Shown here in pieces: positions 5,073-14,000 of a stretch of DNA of 14,679 bases (position 1 is its first letter; every line of letters starts with the position of its first letter). The DNA lies in the NCBI GenBank assembly GCA_045533555.1, contig JAZSHZ010000112.1, positions 1 through 14,679 on the forward strand. The letters run 5' to 3'. This DNA comes from SIG480 sp045533555 (GTDB lineage Bacteria; Bacillota; Clostridia; Oscillospirales; JAAYXM01). The notes below the pieces were generated by a model. It saw nothing but the letters and a program-made list of their open reading frames with translations. It was not told where the DNA came from and made no database searches. The position numbers and the translations under genes are program-made.

Positions 5073-8000
5073 ATGAAAGAAAAAATGAAAAGACTTCTTT
5101 CGGGAATCATCGTGCTTGCGATGATCGTATCGCTCCTTCCGGCGGTTGCCTTCGCGGCACCTGCAGAGGACATCGTGCTCAATTTCAATAGCTCGGTTGT
5201 CACCGTCGGATCGGATTATCCGTCTGCGTGGGTAGTTTCGCCCGATGCAGGTTGGACGGTCGATACAGCTCTTTCCCGCGAGAAAAATTACGTCAGACAG
5301 GGGACGGGAGATAATTATCTCACAGTCTCGCTCCGACGTTCAAGCTCGGGCTATGAGCCGTGGTCGGTTTTCGGCGCAACGAGTTCCAGTAACAACACAA
5401 AGGCGCTCTCGTCAACTCTTGCCGTTCGCGTTCCGAATGTCGCAGAGGGTTATTACCGCGTCAAGTTCACGGGAGGAAAGTCCAAGGACGGCGGAAGAGG
5501 CTTTCTCTATGTCGATAATAAGCTCGCAGGTGTCCACGACAGCTACGATGAAGCTGCATCGGGGACGGTAGTAGGCGAGGAGAAGATTTTCAACACGCTC
5601 TATCTCACTCCCGATGAGGACGGAAGCGTTGTTGTCCGCTTCAATGGTGAAGAGCCTGCAGAAAGCAAGAGAACTGATTTCATCGTTTCCAAAGTCGTTC
5701 TCGAGCCGCTCGGAAAGGAGAAGCCCGAAAGCGCAAAGGTCAAGGGCATCAATGTCACCGCTCCGAAGAAGATCGTTCCCGGAGTTGCGGCAAATATTTC
5801 CGTCAATGTCGAAATGAATGACGGAAGCTCATTATACATAAACGGAATGAAGAGACAGGAAACAGGATCTCTCAACAGCTGCTCGACGAAGGATAACGAT
5901 AATTTCATCAATGTTTCCGTATCCGACGGAACACTCGATATTCCCTATAAGTCGATAACGAATCATACGATAAACGGCGTCTTCACGGATGCAACGGGCG
6001 CGGTTGAAGGCTCTTTCCTCGCAGACGTTTCGGGAAGCTATACCGTCTCGGTCTCGGGAAAAATCAACGGAGAGGATTTTTCGGGAGAAAAAATACTCAC
6101 TGTTGAGGAAACGGGCGAGCAGGAGAAGCTCATTCTCAAGTTCAATAAGGACACAATCGAAGAAATCAACAAGGTTGCACCCGCAGATTGGGTAGTATCC
6201 GAGAATTCCGGCTGGACGGTCGATGCGGATAACTCCTGCGAGATTGCATATATAACCACAAGAACATTCGTCTATGACGATGCGATAACTCTCGGCATGA
6301 GCCAGAACTCAACGAACTGGACACCGTGGCATCAGTTCACGGCGGGAACAAACAACAACTCAAAGGCACGTCGCGTCACCTTCACCGCAAAGACGACGGC
6401 AGACATAACGGAGGGTTATTATACCGTTATGCTCCGCGGTGCAAAGATCAAGGATGGCGGCAGATACTTCATCTATGTCGATGAGCAGCTCGCAGGTGTC
6501 TATGATTCAAACGGCGAGAGCGACACACCCGTTGCGGATACGGAGTTCACAAAGCTCAACACTCTTCTCCTCACTCCGGAGACGGATGCTGAGGACCCGT
6601 ATGTCCGCGTCCGCATAGTCAACGCAGAGCCGATGGAAAACAACCGCACCATTGCGGCATTCTCCGAAATACAGCTCATTCCGCAGGGAACAGAGAAGCC
6701 CGATGCCGCAAAGATAAAGGAAGCGGTCATAACGGCTCCCGCCGCGATCTATGAAAAAGAAGCGGCAAATATCGGCGCGTATCTTGAAATGGCGGATGGC
6801 TCAAAGCGCTATTTCAACGGCCTCATCGCAAACGGAGGCTCATATCCCTTCTGCGCAAAGATTGATAAAAATAACTATTTTGAAATAACGGTTTCCGAGG
6901 GTGCGGAATTAACTCCCGCATATTCAAATGCGGTAGCTTCGCTCGTAAACGGCGTCTTCACGGGCGTCGGCGGCGATGCATCGGGAAGCTTCGTCGCATC
7001 CTCTGCAGGAAGCTACACCGTAACCGTCTCGGGCAAAATTGACGGAGAGGCATTCTCTGCGGAGAAGACTGTCAATGTCGAGGCTGTTGCAGAGCAGCAG
7101 GATCTCACATTGAAGTTCAATAAAGCGGCTGTCCCGGCAATCAAGGGAGTCATCCCCGGCGAGTGGGCAGTCTCGGGCACTGCAGGTTGGGTTGTTGACC
7201 CCGCATTCTGCTGTGAGCAGGCATATAACAGCGGCACAACGGAAATTTATGACGATGCGATGGTTCTTGGTCTTCGCTTCAATTCAACCACGTTGAATCC
7301 CTGGTGGTACTACGGCACGGGAACTAACAACAACGTAAAGGCGCGTCGCGGAACGTTCACCGTCAACACGACAGAGCGAATCACCGAAGGATACTACACG
7401 GTCAAGATCCGCGGAGCAAAGTTCAGCACCGGCGGAAGATTCATGATCTACGTCAACGGTCAGTTCGCAGGAACATATGATAGCTATGATCCTGCGGCGG
7501 CAACCGTCCGTGCAGACAGCGAGTTTACGACTCTCAACACTCTCCACATCACTCCGAGAACGGACAAGACAGCTCCGTATGCCGAGGTAAAAATCGTCCT
7601 CGCAGAGCCGTCGGAGAACGGAAGACCGAGCGCGGCATTCTCCGAAATCGTCCTTGAGACGAAGGGCGAGAGTGCTCCTGAATCTGTTGCGTTCAAGCAG
7701 ATAGTCAGCGAAGTTCCCGAGAAGATTTTCGCGGGAAGAACAGTTCCGGTTTCATTTGCGGCAGAGATGAATGACGGCTCATACCGCCATTTCAACGGTC
7801 TTAAGCATGCGGCAGATCCCTATCCCTTCAATAAATCCGCGGATAAGGATAACTTTATAAAGATAACCGCTCCCGAAGGCGTCACCTTCACTCCCGACTT
7901 TACATCGGGAACGGAGATCTTCACGGATGCGGACGGAATTGTCCGCGGAACATTCCGTGCAGAAGAGGCGGGAGAATATGCAATAACCGTTTCGGGTAAA

Positions 8001-11000
8001 ATCAACGGTGTTGAATTCTCGGGCGAGAAGAAGATAACGGCGGAAGCTCCCCCGGTAAGAAAAACGGTAACTCTCAACTATAACAAGACGAATATGACAA
8101 ACCTCGATGCCGCTCCCGCAGAATGGGTAATAGCGGACGGCACGGGCTATGTCGACAGTTCCGCTTCGAGAACGACGAAATTCACCCACACGGCATATGA
8201 CAATATGCTTCAGCTTTCTCTCAACGGAACAAGCTCGAACAAGAATCCCTGGTGGATGTTCGGAAACACATCGACAAACAACAACATCAATGCAAAGAAA
8301 TCCATCCTTGCCATCAAGGTCAAGGATGTCTATGAAGGCTACTACCGCGTTAAGTTCACGGGCGGTAAGCTTGCAACGGGCGGCAGATACTTCGTCTATG
8401 TCGACGAGCAGTTCGCGGGAACTTATGATTCCTATGACGAAGCTGCAAAGACGGCGACAATCGGCGAAGAGATGACCTTCAACACGGTCTATATCACTCC
8501 TGAGCTTGATGCGGACGGCAACAGTGTTGCGCAGATCCGAATCAACCTCGCAGAGCCGGTGGAGAACAACAGATATGTCGGCATCATCTCATCCGTAACT
8601 CTCGAGCCGGTCGAAGTCGATGCGGAGCTCGCGGAGATCGCGGTTGAAACCGATGATAAGCTTGTCGCAGGGGCAGACATAAACCTCAGAGTCTATGCGA
8701 AGATGACCGACGGAAGCATCCGCTATATCAACGGTATCGTCAGCGACTATGCGACAGAGAAATATAATGTCTGCGCAAAGAAGGATACCGAGAACTTCTT
8801 GAATATCAAGACCTCGGACAATGCAACGTGGACACCTGCTTTCTTCTCGACAACGACAACGACGGCAAACGGACTCTTCTCTGAGGGTGACGGTGCATTT
8901 GCAGGAACTCTCTATTCCGATGAGGATGGCAAAGTCACGCTCACAATTTCAGGCAAGATTCTCGGAAAGGAATTCTCTGTTGATAAGGAGCTTGAGTTTG
9001 CTCCCGCACCGAGACTCAACCTCGTCGAGGCAAAGCTCGATAAATTTGAAATCCCCGCAACGAGAACGGCTAACATCAGCCTCACTCTCACCCGCGAGGA
9101 CGGCTCACCCTATAAGGACGATTATAAGGTAGAATATAAGAGCTCGGATGAAAGCATCGCAACGGTTGACGCAAACGGCGTCATCACGGGCGTTAGCGAG
9201 GGCGATGCGGAAATCACCGCAACGGTCTCGGCAAAATACGGCGCGGTCGCATCCGGCGCAGTCACAGTCATCATAACGGAAGCACCCGTTCTCTCGTCGA
9301 TAACGGCAACGGCAAAGCGCCCGAAGCTCATTCTCGACAGTTCAACGGGAATCTCGATCGAGGGCGCGATGAGCGATGGCCTCGAAACTGATATTTCAAG
9401 CTACAGCTTCATCTACGAAAGCCTCAACCCCGAGATACTCGAAGTAACGGAAGATGGCGTCGTAACGGCTGTTGCGCTCGGAAAAGCGATGCTTCTCATC
9501 AGAACGAAGAATGAGCGCGGAATCGAAGTATCGACAACGCTTCAGATTGAAATCTATGAGGATATCCCCGCAACGGTAATCGACTTCAAGCTCACGGAAA
9601 CGAATGCAAATGTATATCCGCCACTTTCCACACCGGGATATACGATTATCGAAGAAAAGAGCGCGACGAGCAACTATCGTAAGGACACATATCCCGAAAT
9701 CAAGAAGAAGCTTCTCCGCGTTGCAACGCGCGGAACAAGCGGAAGACTCTGGCCGGTCGCAACGGCGGGCAAGGGATGTATGCTCACGATTGAGGTCTAT
9801 GTTCCGTTTGAAAGCGACTATCAGATAACGTTTGACGGAGGTATGAACTACTGCGGCGGTAAGTATTCTCTCTTCGCAGATGATAAATATCTCGGTGACT
9901 ATAACTGCTATGCAGAGGGTGAAAGCTGGAGAATCGGCGAAACGACTCAGCTCAACACGGTCCACCTCACCGAAGGAAACCACGAAATCTCATTCCGCGT
10001 CAGATGGACGGACTACTCGACACCGTATCTCATGCTCAACACATTGAAGCTTCAGCCCGTCGAAGGAACGATTGAGCTTTCCGATGTTGAAATCGGTGAT
10101 GTTCCGGAGATTATGGCAGTCGGCGAGAAGTTCTTCGGAACTGCAATCACGAGAATGAACGACGGCAGTGCATACCACTTCGGTGTCACAAATGAAGGCA
10201 AGGAAGACACGGAGAACACAATCAGTGTCAATGTCGATGGAAAGGGAATCGAGTTTTCCGATTTCATCCCCTATATCATAGGCGACACGGGAAGCAACGA
10301 TTATACCGTAACGGCAACCGAGGCAGGAGAAGCAACCTTCACCTTCACGGCAAACGTCGGCGGCAAGACTGCTTCAAAGAGCGCGACAATCCTTGTCCAG
10401 AAGGACGATATCAGCGAAACAACGGCAACGACGGAGGCAGAAGAGGTCTTCGTCGGCGATTCGACCGTCATCATCCCCGAGACGAAGCTCGAGAGCGGAA
10501 GAATCATCAACAACGATTCGACAACCAACGTCTATACATCCGAAAACCCCGAAATTGCTACGGTAGAAGGCGATATGCTCACGGCGCACTCCGTCGGTGA
10601 AGCAAAAATCAAGGTTGAAACCTCCTTCAACGGAAAGACGGTCACGGGTTATTTCACCGTCAACGTTCTCCCCGAGGGTATGACGGATATCATCGTAACC
10701 GCGGGCGGAAGCCCGAGAATCCGCTGGACGGATAAGGCGGATGTAAACGTCGAGGACTATCTCGTCCCGATGTATGTTCAGGCAATAAGCAACGAGGGCA
10801 ATGAGCTTGATATGACCGGTGCGGAAGTAACAGCAGAGGCGCTCACTCCCGAATTTGCAACAGTTGATGAAATGGGAATCATCACTCCCGTTTATGCAGA
10901 CCCCGAGCTTGGAAGCGAAGCGATCTTCCGCGTCACCGTCAAGCTTGACGGCAGAATCAGAACGGTCGAGGCAGCTCTTCCGGTTCTCTGCGCAAAGACA

Positions 11001-14000
11001 CAGGCAAGCTTCTATACACCTGAAGAAACTGCAGCGGTCCGCGCGAACTACGATAAATTCGATTGGGTCAAGAAGACTGCGGACGGTCAGTTTGATGCTG
11101 CAGAGAAATATTATGCTCACCTCGATGAGATCTATATGATGATTCCGTCCGAGGGCATTCCGCGAGGAACTCACGTCGGCTCGAACTCCGACCCCGATGC
11201 TCTCATCTGCCGCTACTGCGGAGTTGACCTCCTCAACGAATTCGGCGGCAACCCCTGGAAGCACACTCCGTTCACTCGTCCGTGGAAGATAATGTGTCCT
11301 GCCTGCCAGCGCGCATTCCCGACGAATGACTTCGGAAAGTTCTATGAGCTCGGTCTCGATGAATACCGCGAGTTCAACAGAATCCGCGCACTTGAGGCTC
11401 ACCACAGAATGATTCACCACGGCGACAAGGATGCAGAATGCGATTGCGTATCCCCGACGGATGAATTCACGCGCGAATGGCTCGAATACTATGGCTACGG
11501 CGCTCCGGGCGGCTACCTCACGAACACTCTCTACGATAACCTCGAAAACGTCGCAACTCTCAACGGAAAACGCGGTCTCCGTGACGGCGAAACAACGGCA
11601 ACGTGGGGCGTTGACGACGGTATGGGTTATATCCCGAGAAAGCCGGACGGAACACCTTATGCATATGACAACGGCGTAAACGAGCGCCACACATATATCG
11701 CGGAATATATGCACAGCGGTGTATGGCGTAAGATGAGCGATGCAAACGGCGGCGTCATCCTTGAGGCAATCAAGCGCGGCTCGAATGCATATTACTACAC
11801 GGGTGAGAAGAAATACGGCTATATGGCTGCAATCCTCCTCGACCGCGTTGCAGACTTCTATTCCGACTATGACATCGGTCAGTATGGCGCGCTTGTCCAG
11901 AACTCCCACGGCGGAGCGCAGAGAGGTAATATCGTCGGCCGTATCTGGGACTGCGGACAGTCCTCAACATTGCTCTCCGCATACGATATGGTTTATGACC
12001 TCTATGACGATCCGTTCGTTATAAACTTCATAAACGAAAAGACAAAGACCATCAAGATGCACTATGCAAAGGAAACAGGTAACCAGATAAGACAGAATAT
12101 TGAAGACGGAATGGTCAGAAATATGCTCGATTCTCTCGTCACCTGCGATCTCTACGGTAACTTCGGTTATCCGCAGAACGTCAATGCCCGCGGTGCTGTT
12201 ATTCTCGACAGTATGCCCGAAACGAAATACTGGCTCGACTACCTCATGGCGGCAGGCCACGCAAGTGCACCTCCTTCTCTCGGCGGCGGCATCTATGAGC
12301 ATCTTGTCAACGAGGTCGATGCAGACGGTCAGGGCGATGAAGGATCATCGTATAACACCATCTGGATCGGAAACCTCATCTCCCTCAATGAAAACCTTGA
12401 GGACTATAAGAAATATCAGGCGGCAAACTTCTATAACCATCCGAAGTTCGTCAGAATGCTTTATTCAAATATCGAAATGTCGGCAGGCGTCTATACGCCG
12501 AACGTCGGTGACTCAAGCTCGACGGCAACAAAAGATCATTGGTTGAGCACCGAGGTTGCGATGAATGCATGGAAGAACCTCAAAGATCCCGTATTTGCAC
12601 AGATGCTCTATATGCTCAACGGCAACAAGTCAAAGGGTCTCCACTACGGTGAAACCGATTCAGACCCGAACAGACTTGAAAAAGAGGTTCAGGAGGTCAT
12701 CGATACCTATGGAACCTTCAAGCCGAAGAGCCACGCGATGACGACCTTCGCATTCGGCGTCCTCCACGACGGTGATGACTACACGAACGTTACGACACCG
12801 ACCGCGGTTGACACAAGACGTAATGTCTGGTTGTGGTGGGGTTCAAGTAACTCCCACGGCCATTCCGATGCAATGAATCTCGGCATGACGGCATTCGGTC
12901 TCAACTTCATGCCTGAGCTTGCATACCCCGAGCAGACGTCAACTCAGCCGAACCGTCTCCAGTGGGTAGGAACGACTCTCTCGCATAACACCGTTATGGT
13001 TGACCGCAAGGCGCAGTCAAAGGATAATGAATACCGCGGCAAGCTCCTCCATTTTGAGGATGCAGGCTCTGTCGGCGTTATGGACGTTGAGTCCGCTCCG
13101 ATCTATAAGCAGACGGATTCCTACAGACGAAGCCTCGTCTATATCAAGGTAGACGATGAAAATTCCTATGCGATAGACTTCTTCAGAATCCTCGGCGGAT
13201 GGAGCCACCTCTATTCGTTCCATGCTCAGTCCAATGAGATCACGGAGGTCAAGGGCTTCGGTGAATGCACACCGCAGGTCGATGAAAACGGCAACTACGT
13301 CGGATCGTATGCAGGACCGGACGTTCCGTTCGGTCAGGACCCGAATTCACCGCCCGAATGGAGCTATGAAACGGTCTATCCGAGGGGATATACCTGGCTT
13401 GAAAACGTCGACCGCTATAATAACCCGACAGAAAAGCTTGAAGCAAACTTCAAGATTACCGACTTCAGAAAATACCTGCGCGACAGCTCAGGCCTCAACC
13501 TCTATATGACGATGCTCAATGGCTCGAATATGGAAAAGGGCGCAAAGGTTGATGTCTCGATCGTTGACGGCTACCCGCCGCGCAAGGCTGAGAATAAGGC
13601 AATTGATAAATTCAAATATCTCCTCGTCCGCAACGAAGGACCCGAGAGCGGAAAGCTCGACACGACGTTCACAACCGTCTTTGAGCCGTATCGCCATGAG
13701 AGATATCTTGAATCGGTCGATGAGCTTGAAATGACCGTTGCTGCGGGAAGACCCCTTTCTTCGGATTCCGCTCGCGCAGTCAAGGTAAAGCACGTTGACG
13801 GAAGAATTGACTATGTCCTCTATGCAACGAACAACACGGTAACCTATGAAATCGAAATGGAAGACGGAGCTAAGCTTCAGTTCCGCGGTTTCGTCGGTGT
13901 CTGGACAGTTCAGAACGGCAAGAATTCCTATAAATACTTAAGCGACGGCGATATCCTCGGCGAGGCAACGAACAAGCAATTCGAGGTCAAGGGCGTTGTC

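Noticed and set aside
9396..9983. 195-codon minus-strand open frame
   Set aside because: It is opposite the second Ig-like domain and the fifth module of the giant protein; same codon-bias explanation, no ribosome binding site recognised.
10374..11909. 511-codon open frame on the minus strand inside the giant lyase gene
   Set aside because: It is antisense to well-supported domains. The lyase gene's skewed codon use (very few TTA, CTA or TCA) leaves the complementary frame free of stops. Its translation resembles nothing known and it has no credible start signals.
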